Shown: piece after piece, positions 14,586 through 27,644 of the stretch
Layout of the letters: each line of letters starts with the position of its first letter
How positions within the stretch are numbered: position 1 is the first letter of the stretch
NCBI GenBank assembly: GCA_947172415.1
Contig: OX359202.1
Location: forward strand, 3,012,001 to 3,076,000
Reading direction: 5' to 3'
Source of the DNA: Chondrosia reniformis
Lineage: Eukaryota > Porifera > Demospongiae > Chondrillida > Chondrillidae
Length of the DNA: 64,000 nt
Notes under the pieces: generated by a model
What the model was told of the DNA's origin: nothing
Databases searched by the model: none
The model's input: only the letters and a program-made list of their open reading frames with translations
Made by a program: the position numbers and the translations under genes

Positions 14586-17500
14586 TAGTACATTTAAATA
14601 TTACGTACAACTAGCATATATACAACTAGTACAAACAACTAGTACATACACCCAGTACATACATATGTAAAGAGAACATATAAGTAGTACATACAATTAG
14701 TACATACAAGTAGTACATATAAATAGTACATACAACTAATAAATAACACAATTACACAAAACTGGTACATACAACTAGTACATATAACTAGTTCATATAA
14801 CTGGAACATACAACTAGTGTCTAGTATATACAACTAGTCCCTCCCTAGTACCTAGTATAATTAGGACTAGAACCTACAACTAGTATATACTACTAGTACA
14901 TAGAACTAGTAAGTGCAACTAGTACATGCAAAGAGTACATACAACTAGTACATACAACAATTACACAAAACTGGTACATACAAGTAGTACATACAACTAC
15001 TGTCTAGTATATATGATTGGTACCTCAATAGTACCTAGTATAATTAGGACTAGAACCCACAACTAGTAAATACTACTAGTGCATGCAACTAGTACATGCA
15101 ACTAGTACATATAACTAGTGCATATAAATATTACGTATGACTAGTATAACTAGTACATAAATATAATACATACAACTAGTACAGAAAACTAGTTCACACA
15201 AACAAACAAGTAGTACATAGAACTAGTTCATTCCTAGTACGTAGCATAACTTGTACTAGAACCTAAAACTAGTTCACACATCTAGTACATACAACTAGGA
15301 CATACAATTAAGCAATAGTATATACAACTAGTACATACAACTACTACATACAAACAGCACATACAACTAGTTAATAAAACTTGTTCATACAACTAGTACA
15401 TATAACTAGTACATATAAACAGTACACACAACTAGTTCATAAAACTAATTCATACAACTAGTACATGCAACAAGTATATAGTACATACAATTAGAATCTA
15501 CCTAGTACATCGTATAACTAGTACAAGAATCAACAACTGGTATATACATACACATAGTACATACAACTAGTACTTACAACTAGTACATACAACTAGAAAC
15601 TAGTAAATACTACTAGTTCATAGAACAAGTACATAATACTATATAGAACATACAACTTGAATATACATCTAGTACATAGTTAATATTAAAAACGAGTATA
15701 TACATACAACTATTACGTACAACTTGTACATAACTAGTACATACAAATAGTATATACAACTAGTATATACAACTAGTACATACCAAATAGTACACACACC
15801 TAGCACATACAATTATACATACAACTAGTACATATAATTAGTACATAAAACTAGTACACACAACAATAAACTAGTATATACAACTAGTTCATAGAACAAG
15901 TAAATACAACTAGTATATATAATAATAACCTAGTACATACAACTAGTTAATAGAACGAGTACATAATACTAGAAGGTAAAACTTGTATATAAAACTAGTA
16001 CATAACTACTACACACAACTAGGAAAAACAACTAGGACTTATAAATAGTACATACACATACTACATATAACTAGTACATACACTTTTACCTAATACTTAT
16101 AAATAGTACGAACAACTAGTACATACAACTAGTACATACAACTAGTAACTACAACTAGTAAATATAACTAGTAATAGTCCATACAACTGGTATGTACAAC
16201 TAGTACTTTCAACTAGTCCATATAACTAGTACACACATCTACCACATATAACTAATACACAAAAATATATTTAGTACATATAAATAGTACATTAACATAG
16301 TACATACAAGTAGTTCATACAACTACTAGTACAGAGAACGAGTACATATAACGAGTACATAAAACTAGTATCTACAACAAGTAAATATATCTAGTACTAA
16401 TCCATACAACTAGTACATACAACTAGTCGTTGCATCTAGTACATAGCTAGTCCATACAACTAGTACTTGCAACTAGTACATATAACTAGTACACACATCT
16501 ACAACATATAACTAATACATAAAAATATAACTTGTACATATAAATAGTACATAAAGATAGTACATACAAGTAGTTCATACAACTACTAGTACATAGAACG
16601 AGTACATAAAAATAGGACCTATAACTAATACACACCTACTACATATAATTAGTACATAAATATATAACTAGTACATAAGATTAGTGCATCCATAGAGTAT
16701 AGTACATGCAACTAGAAACTAGTACATACAACTAATATATACAAAAAAACTAGTACATTTAACTAGTTCATACAACTATTATATACAAACAACTAGTTCA
16801 TACAACTAGTATTTACAATTAGGTCCTAAAACTAGTTCACACAACTATTAACTAGTACATATAACCTGTACATGCAACTAGTACATACAACTAATACATA
16901 CAACTAGTACATGCAACTAGTATAAAACTAGTAAATATAAATAGAACTACTTCATAAAACTAGTGCGCATACAACTAGTAGAGGCAATTAGTACATACAA
17001 CTAGTACATCCTAACAGTACACACAAATAGTACATACAACTAGAACATACAACTAGTACAAACAACTAGGACATATAACTAGTACATGCACCTACTACAT
17101 ACAACTAGTACATACACATAAACCTAGTATTTATAAATAGTACATACAACTAGTACATAGAACGGGTACATAAAACTAGTACAGACAACTAGAAACTAGT
17201 CCATACAACTAGTATATATATAACTCTAGTACATTTAACTAGTACATAAAACTAGTATATATATACATACAAAGAGTACATACAACTAGCACATAAAATT
17301 AGAAGGTACAACTAGTTCACACAAGTAGTAACTAGTACATATAACTATTACATGCGACTATGACACACAACTAGTACATATAACTACTCCAGAAAACTAG
17401 TATATAGCTAGTACATATAACAAGTGCATACAATTAGTACATAAAACCAGAACATACAGCTAGTACATAAAAGTAGGACATATACCTAGTACATAAACAT

Positions 17501-18779
17501 ATAAATAGTACATATAAATAGTACATACAACTGGTACAATTACACACAACGGGTACATACAACTAGTACATACAATTAGTATCTAGTACATACAACTAGC
17601 ACCTCCCTAGTACCTAATATAACTAGGACTTCAACCTACAACTAGTACATACAACTAGTATATACAATTAGTACATAAAATAGTTTAAACAAACAAACAA
17701 GTAGTAAATAGAGCGAGTTCCTATCTATTTCCTAGTATAACTTGTACTAGAACCTACAACTAGTTCAAAAAATTAGTACATACAACTAGTACATACAATT
17801 AGTCACTAGTACATTCAACTAGTATATACAATCACTACATAAACAGAAAACTAGTACATACAACTAGTACATAGCTACTACATACAACTAGTATATAAAT
17901 ACAACTAGTGCATACAACTAATACATACAATTAGTACATACAACTACTACATACAACTACCACATACAATCAGTACCTACAACTAATACATTAAAGTAGT
18001 ACTAACAACTAGTATATACAACTAATACCTACTTAGTACCTATTTAACTAGTACTAGAATCTACAACTAGTACATACAGCTAGCGCATACACGTAGAACA
18101 CGAAACTTGTACATAAAACTGTCACATACAACTAGTACATATAATCAGTACATACACATATAACTAGTATATAAAAATAGTACATACACCTAGTTCATAC
18201 AACAAGAACATACAAAACGTACATACAACTAGTACATACAACTAGTACACACAACTAGAAACTAGTACATACACCTAGTTTATAGAACGAGTGCATAAAA
18301 CTAGAACATACAACTTATATATACAACTAGTTCATAGCAACTACATACAACTAGTATATACATACAACTAGGACACACAACTGGTACATAACTAGTATAT
18401 ACAACTTGTACATAACTAGTGCATACAACTTGTAAATAGTATGAGTATATAAAAGTACCATATACAACTGCTACATAAACAACAAACTAGTATATACATA
18501 CAACAAGTACATACAACTAGTACAAACAATTAGTACATACAACTACTACATACAACTACTACATACAACCAGTACCTACAATTAGTAAATATAACTAGTA
18601 CTAGTAAATAGAACTAGTACATATAACTAGTACGTTAAAGTAGTACTAACAACTTGTACATACAACTAATTCCTACTTAGTGCCTACTATAACTAGTACT
18701 AAAACCTACAATTAGTACATACAACTGGAATATACAACTACTACATATAACCAGTACATACACACATAACTAGTATATC
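14586..18779. repeat. 13-bp satellite array, block 5
   Basis: Continuation of the AGTACATACAACT-type satellite between FB-A copies A and B. Confidence 0.94.
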
Positions 18780-19380
18780 AGGGAGTACGGTAGTACTCCC
18801 TATGTAGGGATGACACGGTTTCGTTTTCCCCATACATCGGTATAGGAGCGAAATCCCGAAATAGGCTGAAAATCTACAAAACAAGGCTATGTATAGCTAA
18901 ATATACAATATACATACTCTAAATAGACCTTAAAAGCAAGCGAATATGTCCCGCTGACGAAATAATAAACCTTAAAAATTCCCATTTTCGTCTTCTTCAT
19001 ATTCTTCTTCTTCTTCGTCAGCCATAACTAAAAAACTATATAAGCTTTTGGACTAATTGTTAAACAAAACTATTGCAAATTTTCCCTGCTGTATTCTTTT
19101 GTATAAGCGAGAGCGATAACGCTTTATTGAGCACGACGGTTTTTCATGAACCTAGAGTCAATGCCTCAATAAAGTCGCCATTTTAATGACGTCATATTCA
19201 GTGGAAGATTGCGAAACTAAAATGGTTTTAATTGTACGAATCTAATTCCTAGCCCGTGTGCCATAAAAAGTCCAAAACCTACAAAAATAGTGAAGATGTA
19301 GGGATGGCATAAAAAGTAGAGAAACAAGAAAGAGATGTTACACAGTGAAGCATTAACTATACATGAATCCTACAACACCC
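18780..19380 (+). mobile_element. FB-A copy B, truncated within the palindrome
   Basis: Begins with the same AGGGAGTAC hairpin and follows copy A closely. It loses the AATATTAAAAATTTTC outer part of the palindrome and stops at the palindrome centre (TACAACACCC at 19371-19380), where 13-bp satellite resumes. Ending at the centre suggests breakage or repair at a hairpin tip. Confidence 0.7.
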
Positions 19381-19941
19381 TAATTCATAGAAAGAGTACA
19401 TAATACTTGAACATACAACTAGTACATTCAACTCGTACGTACAACGAGCACAAACAACTAGGATATATAACTAGTACATATAACTACTATATATAACGAG
19501 TACGTACACATATACCTAGAAAATATAAATAGTACATACAACTAGTACATACAGCAAGTGCTTACAACTAGTACATATAACTAGTACACAAACATATAAC
19601 TAGTTCATACAAATAGTAAATACAACTAGAACATACAACTAGTACGTACAACTAGAACATACAACTAGTACGTACAACTAGTACATGCAAATAGTATATG
19701 CAACTAGTATTTAGGACATACAACTAGAACATACAACTAGTACAAAGCTAGTACATACAACTAGTACACAGAACGTGTACATACAATTAGCACATACAAG
19801 TAGTACTTTCAACTAGTACATATAACAAGTACACACACCTACTACATATAACTAATACATAAACATATAACTCGTATATATGAATAGTACATACATATAG
19901 TACATAACTGGAAACTAGTACTTACAACTAGTATGTATACT
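19381..19941. repeat. 13-bp satellite array, block 6
   Basis: Short satellite block between two FB-A copies of opposite orientation. Confidence 0.92.
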
Positions 19942-20691
19942 AGAAATATTAAAAATTTTCTACAAAAATAGTGAAGATGTAGGGATGGCATAAAAAGTAG
20001 AGAAACAAGAAAGGGATGTTACACAGTGAAGCATTAGCTGTGCATGAATCATACAACACCCTTGCTTGTAGGATTCATGTATAGCTAATGCTTCACTGTG
20101 TAACATCCCTTTCTTGTTTCTCTACTTTTTATGCCATCCCTACATCTTCACTATTTTTGTAGAAAATTTTTAATATTTCTAGTTTCTGTACTTTTTATGG
20201 AGCATGGGCTAGGAATTAGATTCGTATAATTAAAATCATTTTGGTTTCGCAATCTTCGACTGATTATGACGTCATTAAAATGGCGACTTTATTGAGGCCT
20301 TGACTCTAGGGTCATGAAAACCGCCATGCTCAATAATAGCGTTATCGCTCTCGCTTCTACAAAAGAATACAGCTCGGAAAATTTGCAGTAGTTTCGTGTA
20401 ACAATTAGTCCAAAAGCTTATATAGTTTTTTAGTTATGGCTGACGAAGAATAAGAAGAAGAAGAATATGAAGAAGACGAAAATGGGAATTTTTAAAGTTT
20501 ATTATTTCGCCAGCGGGACATATTCGCTTGCTTTTAAGGTCTATTTAGAGTATGTATATTGTATATTTAGCTATACATAGCCTTGTTTTGTCGATTTTCG
20601 GCCTATTTCGGGATTTCGCTCCTATACCAATGTATGGGGAAAACGAAAAAAACCGTGTCATCCCTACATAGGGAGTACTACCGTACTCCCT
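19942..20691 (-). mobile_element. FB-A copy C, complete, inverted
   Basis: Reverse-complement counterpart of copy A with the same boundaries and the same length of 750 bp. The 239-bp palindrome is at 19942-20180 and the terminal hairpin ends at 20691. Divergence from copy A is a handful of bases by eye, so transposition or duplication was fairly recent. Confidence 0.75.
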
Positions 20692-23600
20692 GATAAACTA
20701 GTACACACAACTGGTATATACATTCAACTAGTACATACAACTAGTACATACAAGTAGTACATAAAATTCGTAGGTACAACTAGTTCATAGAATTAGTAAC
20801 CAGTAAATATAAGTAGTACATTCGACTAGTACATACAACTAGTACATACAACTAATGCATGCAACTAGTACATACACCTTTTACATATAACTAGTTCATC
20901 CACGTATACCTAGTAAATATAAATAGTACATACAACTTGTTCATACAGCTAGCGCATACAACTAGTACATATAACTAGTACACACACATATATATATAGT
21001 ACATACAAATAGAAAATACATCTAGTACATACAACTAGTACTTAAAATTAGTACATACAACTAGTATCTAGTCCATACAATTAGAACATACAAATAGTAC
21101 CTAGCTGGTACATACAACTAGTATATACATACAGCTAGTACACAGAACTTGTATATACAATTAGCACATGCAACTACTACACACAACTAATACATACAAC
21201 TATTTCCTAAAATTAGTAAATATAGCTAGTTCTAGTACATACAACTAATGCTTACAACTAGTACTTTTAACTAGTATATAACTAGTACACACACCTCCTA
21301 CATATAACTAATACATAAAAATATAACTAGTTCAAATAAATAGTGCATCCACAGAGTACATACAACTAGTACATAAAAATTGTAAATCCAACTAGAAACA
21401 GGTACATATAACTAGTATATATATAAAGTATAGTACATTTAACTAGTACCTACAACTGGTATAAACATTCAACTAGTATATAAAATTAATAGGTACAACT
21501 AGTTCATACAACTAGTAATTAGTTCATATAACTAGTACATGCCACTAGTACATACAACTAGTACATACAACTAGTACATACAACTAGTTCATAAACTAGG
21601 AGAAACAACTAGGACATATAACTAGCTCATTCATTTACTAGGAGAAACAACTAGGACATATAACTAGCTCATTCATTTACTACGTATAACTAGTAAATAC
21701 ACATATACCTTGTAATTATGAATAGTACTTACAACTAGTACATACAGCTAGTGCATACAATTAGTATATTTAACTAGTTCACAAACATATAACTACTATA
21801 TACACATAACTAGTACTTATAAATAGTATAAACACATAGTACATACAAATAGTAGATACAAATAGTACATCCATCTGCTACATATACCTAGTGCCTACAA
21901 CTAGTAAATATAAATAGAACTAGTTCATAAAACTAGTGCATACAACTAGTACATGCAATTAGTGCATACAACTAGTACATCCTAACAGTACACACAAATA
22001 GAATATACAACTAGTACATTTAACTAGAACAACTAGTACATTTAACTAGTACATAAAACTAGAATATACATACAAACAGTACATACAACTAGTACATAAA
22101 ATTAGTAGGTACAACTGGTTCACACACCTAGTAACTAGTACATAAAACTAGTACATACGACTATGACATACAACTAATACATACAACTACTTCATAAAAC
22201 TAGTATATAACTAGTACAAACAACTAGCGCATACATCTTTTACATACAACTTGTTCATATCTAGTACATACAACTAGTACATACAACTAGTACATCCAAC
22301 TAGTACATACAATTAGTTCATACAACTACCACATGCAACTTGAACATACAAATAGCACCTACAACTAGTTAATATAACTAGTATTAGTACATACAACAAG
22401 TACATACAAGTAGTACATACAACCAGCACATACAGCTAGTACATAAAAGTTGAACATATACCTAGTACATAAACATCTAAATAGAACATATAAATAGTAC
22501 ATACAACTAGTACAATTACATGCAACTGGTACATGCAACTAGTACATACAATTAGTTTCTAGTACATACAACTAGTACCTCCCTAGTACCTAATATGACT
22601 AGGACTTGAACCTACAACTAGTTCAAAACTAGTATATACAACTAGTATATACAATTAATCACTAGTAAATACAACTAATACATACAACTTGTACATATAA
22701 ATACTACATTTGATTGGTACATACAAATAGTATCGAGTACATACAACTAGTATATATAGCTAGTACATTGAACTAGTATATACAACTACTACATAAACAG
22801 GAAACTAGTACATACAACTAGTACATAGCTACTACATACAACTAGGAAATTTATACATAAAACTAGTGCATACAACCAATACATACAATTAGTACATACA
22901 ACTGCTACATCCAACTACTACATACAACCAGTACCTACAACTAGTAAATATAACTAGTACTAGTACATAGAACTAGTACATACAACTGATACTTTAAAGT
23001 AGTATTAACAACTAGTACATACAACTAATGCCTACTTAGTACCTAATATAACTAGTAATAGAACCTACAACTTGTACATTCAGCTAGCAAATACACGTAG
23101 TATAGGCAACTTGTACCTACAACTGTTACATACAACTACTACATATAACCAGTTCATACACATAAAACTTAAATTTAAAAAAAGTACATACCCCTAGTAC
23201 ATACAACATACAAAACGTACATAAAACTAGTGTATACAACTAGAAACTAGTACATACAACTAATTCATAGAAAGAGTACATAATACTTGAACATACAACT
23301 AGTACATTCAACTCGTACGTACAACTAGCACAAACAACTAGGACATATAACGAATATGTACACATATACCTAGAAATTATAAATAGTACATACAACTAGT
23401 ATATACAGCTTGTGCATAAAACTAGAACATATAACTAGTACACAAACATAAAACTAGAACATACAAATAGTAAATACAACTAGAACATACAACTAGTGTG
23501 TACAACTAGTGCATGCAAATAGTATATGCAACTAGTATCTAGTACATACAACTAGAACATACAACTGGTACAAAGCTAGTACATACAACTAGCACACAGA

Positions 23601-23799
23601 ACGTGTACATACAATTAGCACATACAACTAGTACTTTCAACTAGTATATACATATAACAAGTACACACACCTACTACATATAACTAATACATAAACATAT
23701 AACTAGTATATCTGAATAGTACAAACACATAATACATACAACTAGTATATATATATAAAACTAGTACATTTAACTAGTACATACAACTGGTATATACAA
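20692..23799. repeat. 13-bp satellite array, block 7
   Basis: Same satellite. A 47-bp local duplication is present near 21594-21685 (AGGAGAAACAACTAGGACAT occurs twice). Confidence 0.94.
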
Positions 23800-24092
23800 G
23801 AGAATAATAAAAATTTTCTACAAAAATAGTGAAGAGTGTAGGGATGGCACAAAAAGCACAGAAACAAGAAAGGGATGTTACACAGTGAAGCATTAGCTAT
23901 ATATTCATGAATCATACAACACCTTTGCTTGTAGGATTCATGCATAGCTAATGCTTCACTGTGTAACATCCCTTTCTTGTTTCTGTGCTTTTCGCGCCTT
24001 CCCTGCATCTTCACTATTTTTGAAGAAAATGTTTATTATTCTCTAGTTTCTGTACTTTTTATGGAGCATAAGTTAGAAATTATATATTTATC
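23800..24092 (-). mobile_element. FB-A copy D, palindrome plus a short tail
   Basis: Keeps only the palindromic half (23800-24043), with outer ends GAGAATAATAA and TTATTATTCTC, and about 50 bp of the adjoining internal sequence. It is more diverged than copies A and C. The arms differ at several places but still pair well, so this hairpin may move or persist by itself. Confidence 0.65.
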
Positions 24093-24317
24093 TAGTTGTT
24101 TTATGTACTAGTTACTAGTTGTATGAACTAGATATACTATAAAGGAGCTGGGTCACAGGATCAGGGCTGAGACCGGAGAGCCACGCTCCTTGTAGTTCCT
24201 GATGCAAGGTATTGCGGTGGCTGTCCAGTGGGGCAACACGGCCGCAGTGAGGGTCAACTCTCCCCCAACAGACAATGTTTTTATTTGACTATTTGACTAT
24301 TTAGATTGATTATCTAG
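24093..24317. other. Junction between the 13-bp and 250-bp satellites with a GC-rich unique piece
   Basis: 24093-24130 is a scrap of the 13-bp satellite in reverse orientation (TTATGTACTAGTTACTAGTT). 24131-24295 is clearly more GC-rich than anything near it. On the minus strand it is open for about 46 codons in one frame (begins IVCWGRVDPHC), which I do not recognise. It may be a fragment of a dispersed repeat or an exon remnant. Confidence 0.4.
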
Positions 24318-24913
24318 GTTGGGTCCTGAAAAAAGAAAAAAAAGCATACATCTTATAAATGTATTACATATCTTATATGTAATATATATTGTATATATCT
24401 TATATGCATATTATACATCTTATATATTGCATATATATGTAGAGTCAAAAGTGAGTGGTATACAAATAGGACTTCATTTACAACATATATTGTGGAACCC
24501 ACGTGACCGATGGTGTTACGGATGACATCGTCTGGATACAAGGTACAAGGATGCCCTCGTTCAATACCTGGTTGGTTCCTAAAAATAGAGAAAAAAGCAT
24601 ACATCCTATAAATGTATTGTATATCTTATATTTAATATATATTGTATGTATCCTATATGCATATTATATATCTTATATATTTCATATATATATAGAGTCA
24701 AAGGTGAGTGGCATATAAATAGGACTTAATTTACAACATATATTGTGGAACCCACGTGACCGATGGTGTTACGGATTACATCGCCTGGATACAAGGTACT
24801 AGGATGCCCTGGTTCAATACCAGGTTGAATACAGAAAAAAGAAAAAAATCATACATCTTATATACATATTATATATCTTATATGTAATATATATTGTATA
24901 TATCTTATATGCA
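24318..24913. repeat. 250-bp satellite, block 1
   Basis: First monomers of a satellite of about 250 bp. Each monomer has a conserved GC-richer core (TGACCGATGGTGTTACGG, then GATACAAGGTACGAGGATG, GGTTCAATACC, GGTCCTGAAAA) and an AT-rich remainder built on TATATCTTATATGCATATTA-like words. Monomers here read GCCCTCGTTC rather than GCCCTGGTTC, marking a local subfamily. Confidence 0.95.
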
Positions 24914-25061
24914 TGAAAAATCTAAGATACCATTTTCCTACATGCTATATGCCTATTCTGTAAAAAGAGCCTATAGGGGAACTAAACCTAAAGAGAGCTT
25001 TAGATGAAGATACAGTAGTCTTTTCTTCCTTCTTTTCCCTTCTTTCATCTTCTTCTCCTCT

Positions 25062-25107
25062 GGGTCAGACAGCCATTTCAGGGAATTCCACCCCTCATCA
25101 GTGATCC
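25062..25107 (-). ncRNA. Hammerhead ribozyme motif, second copy
   Basis: On the minus strand, CTGATGA lies at 25101-25095, GAAA at 25079-25076 and GTC at 25070-25068. Helix II is GGGG/CCCT around a TGGAATT loop, helix III is a minimal stem closed by GGCT, and helix I pairs ATCA with TGA. Compared with the copy at 10347, the loops and flanks differ slightly while all core boxes are kept. Confidence 0.75.
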
Positions 25108-25332
25108 TGGGAGTCTTTGTCTTTTTCTTTATCTTGATCTTCTGTGAATCCTTGGCTCACTATGCTAAATCTAGGGGCCTTATATACACTATTTTGGCGC
25201 CAAAAGTTAAATAAGGTGTTAACTAAGACACATGATGAAATTTAATTTTATGAATTAATTATAAATCTATTAGTAATCTTGCTTGTACAGGTAAAACAGA
25301 CTCAGCATAACTATAGACACAAGTGGGACATA

Positions 25333-25728
25333 TTACGTAAGTCTACCCTTAGGTCTTCTAGTAGTAACATTTCTTTGGAGGTGGGGTAACACAATATGGG
25401 GTAACACAAGACAGTCCTTAAGCATACTAGCTACTTTTTGCTTATACTTGATTCTAACTAGAGGCTGCCGGGTTAGGAAGGTTTTAAAGGTTGATTTTAG
25501 CTTAAAGTATTTGTAACCCTGCTTAATAAGCCTACTGCATAACAGCAAACTTTTAGCCTGAAAACTGGAGAAGTCACTACATATTCTAGAATACCTAATT
25601 AGTTGTGAAATAAAGACACCATAGGCTGGGGTATTAGGAATATTACTATCTAAATGGGGGAAATTTACTATATCAAAGTTAAAGTCCTCTCGCTTATCAT
25701 ATACTTTAGTGATAAATTGATTGTTAGT
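25333..25728 (-). pseudogene. C-terminal fragment of a reverse-transcriptase family protein
   Basis: About 130 codons remain. Recognisable words are YDKREDFNF, IVNFPHLDSNIP and PAYGVFISQLIRYSR, followed by a basic tail ending RRPKGRLT. This block is familiar as the region after the polymerase domain in a widespread family of metazoan reverse-transcriptase repeat proteins. The catalytic part is absent, and I see no GIY-YIG endonuclease motif after it. The PLE assignment rests mainly on the downstream hammerhead-bearing terminal unit. It is a fossil with no expected function. Confidence 0.6.
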
Positions 25729-27443
25729 ATAATATATCTTATATATTGCATATATATGTAGAGTTAAAAGTGAGTGGTATACAAATAGGACTTCATTTAC
25801 AACATATATTATGGAACCCACGTGACCGATGGTGTTACAGATGACATCCTCTGGATACAAGGTACATGGATGCCCTCGTTCAATACCTGGTCGGTTCCTG
25901 AAAAAAGAGAAAAAAGCATACATCTTATATATGTATTGTATATCTTATATGTAATATATATTGTATGTATCTTATATGCATATTTTATATCTTATATATT
26001 TCATATATATGTAGAGTCAAAAGTGAGTGGCATATAAATAGGACTTCATTTACAACATATATTGTGGAACCCACGTGACCGATGGTGTTACGGATTACAT
26101 CGCCTGGATACAAGGTACGAGGATGCCCTGGTACAATACCAGGTTGAATCCTGAAAAAAGAAAAAAAATGCATCTTATATATATATTATATATCTTATAT
26201 GTAATATATATTGTATATATCTTATATTCATATTACATTTCTTATATATTGCATATATATGTAGAGTGAAAAGTGAGTGGTATATAAATAGGACCTCATT
26301 TACAACATATATTGTGGAACCACATGACCGATGGTGTTACGGATGACATCGTCTGGATACAAGGTACGAGAATGCCCTGGTTCAATACCAGATTGGGTCC
26401 TGAAAGAAGGAAAAAAGCATACATCTTATATATGTATTATATATCTTATATGTAATATATATTGTATATATCTTATATGCATATTATATATCTTATATAT
26501 TGCATATATATGTAGAGTCAAAAGTGAGTGGTATATAAATAGGACTTCATTTACAACATATATTGTGGAACCCACGTGACCGATGGTGTTACGGATGACA
26601 TCGTCTGGATACAAGGTACGAGGATGCCCTGGTTCAATACCAGGTAGGGTCCTGAAAAAAGAAAAAAACATAAATCTTATATATGTATTATATATCTTAT
26701 ATGTAATATATATTGTATATATCATATATGCATATTATATATCTTAAATATTGCATATATATGTAGAGTCAAAAGTGAGTGGTATATAAATAGGACTTCA
26801 TTTACGACATATATTGTGGAACCCACGTGACAAATGGTGTTACGGATAACATCGTCTGGATACAAGGTATGAGGATGCCCTGGTTCAATACCAGGTTGGG
26901 TCCTGAAAAAAGAAAAAAAGCATTCATCTTATATATGTATTATATATCTTATATGTAATATATATTGTATATATCTTATATGCATATTATATATCTTATA
27001 TATTGCATATATATGTAGAGTCAAAAGTGGGTGGTACATTAATAGGACTTCATTTACGATATATATTGTGGAACCCACGTGACTGATGGTGGTACGGATG
27101 ATATCGTCTGGATACAAGGTACGAGGATGCCCTGGCTCAATACCTGGTTGGGTCCTGAAAAAAGAAAAAAGCATTCATCTTATATATGTATTTTATATTT
27201 AGTGTGTAATATATATTGTATATATCTTATATGTATATTATAAATCTTATATATTGCATATATACGCCGAGTCAAAAGTGAGTGGTATATAAAAGGACTT
27301 CATTTACAACATATATTGTGGAACCCACGTGACCGATGGTGTTACAGATGACATCGTCTGGATACACGGTACGAGGATGCCCTGGTTAAATACCAAGTTG
27401 GGTCCTGAAAAAGGAAAAAAGCATACATCTTATATATGTATTA
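25729..27443. repeat. 250-bp satellite, block 2
   Basis: About seven monomers. In most of them the sequence CCTGG-TTCAATA-CCAGG forms a five-pair stem with a seven-base loop, exactly the geometry of a tRNA T-arm. Many monomers read open in one minus-strand frame for about 80 codons because the period is near a multiple of three. The same holds in other frames, so I do not regard these as genes. Confidence 0.95.
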
Positions 27444-27644
27444 TACCGTAAGTCGGGTAATTTTCGTTGTTAAATATTGTCGTGGTTCACTCAAACCACG
27501 AAGATTTATTACGCGAAATTTATTTAACAACGAATAATAACGCGTTTTACAATATCGTGGTAACCCCCAGACCACGAAAATATTTTAATACGAAAATTTT
27601 ACCGAAGAAAATTTCCGAAAACGAAAATTTCCCGAACTACGGTA
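27444..27644. mobile_element. 201-bp MITE, TACCGTA ends
   Basis: Interrupts a 250-bp satellite monomer. The left end is TACCGTAAGTCGGGTAATTT and the right end is its imperfect inverse, ending TTTCCCGAACTACGGTA. The interior is rich in ACGAAAATTTT-like words in both orientations and has no convincing ORF. Elements with TACCGTA ends and CGAAAATTT interiors are common small repeats in some invertebrate genomes; that comparison is from memory. Confidence 0.7.

Larger units (their letters stand above)
24914..25728 (-). mobile_element. 5'-truncated probable Penelope-like element
   Basis: Inserted within one monomer of the 250-bp satellite, whose sequence resumes on both sides. Reading on the minus strand, it holds the tail of a reverse-transcriptase-type protein, about 110 bp of non-coding sequence, and then the terminal unit with a 14-bp palindrome, TATA box and hammerhead motif that also occurs alone at 10244-10544. 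A promoter-plus-ribozyme unit downstream of the coding region is the expected arrangement for PLE pseudo-LTRs. Most of the element is missing. Confidence 0.65.

Noticed and set aside
1-23799. CRISPR-like or telomeric interpretation of the 13-bp repeat
   Set aside because: There is no constant-repeat and variable-spacer pattern, and the unit does not resemble TTAGGG-type telomeres. It is an ordinary degenerate satellite in a eukaryotic genome.
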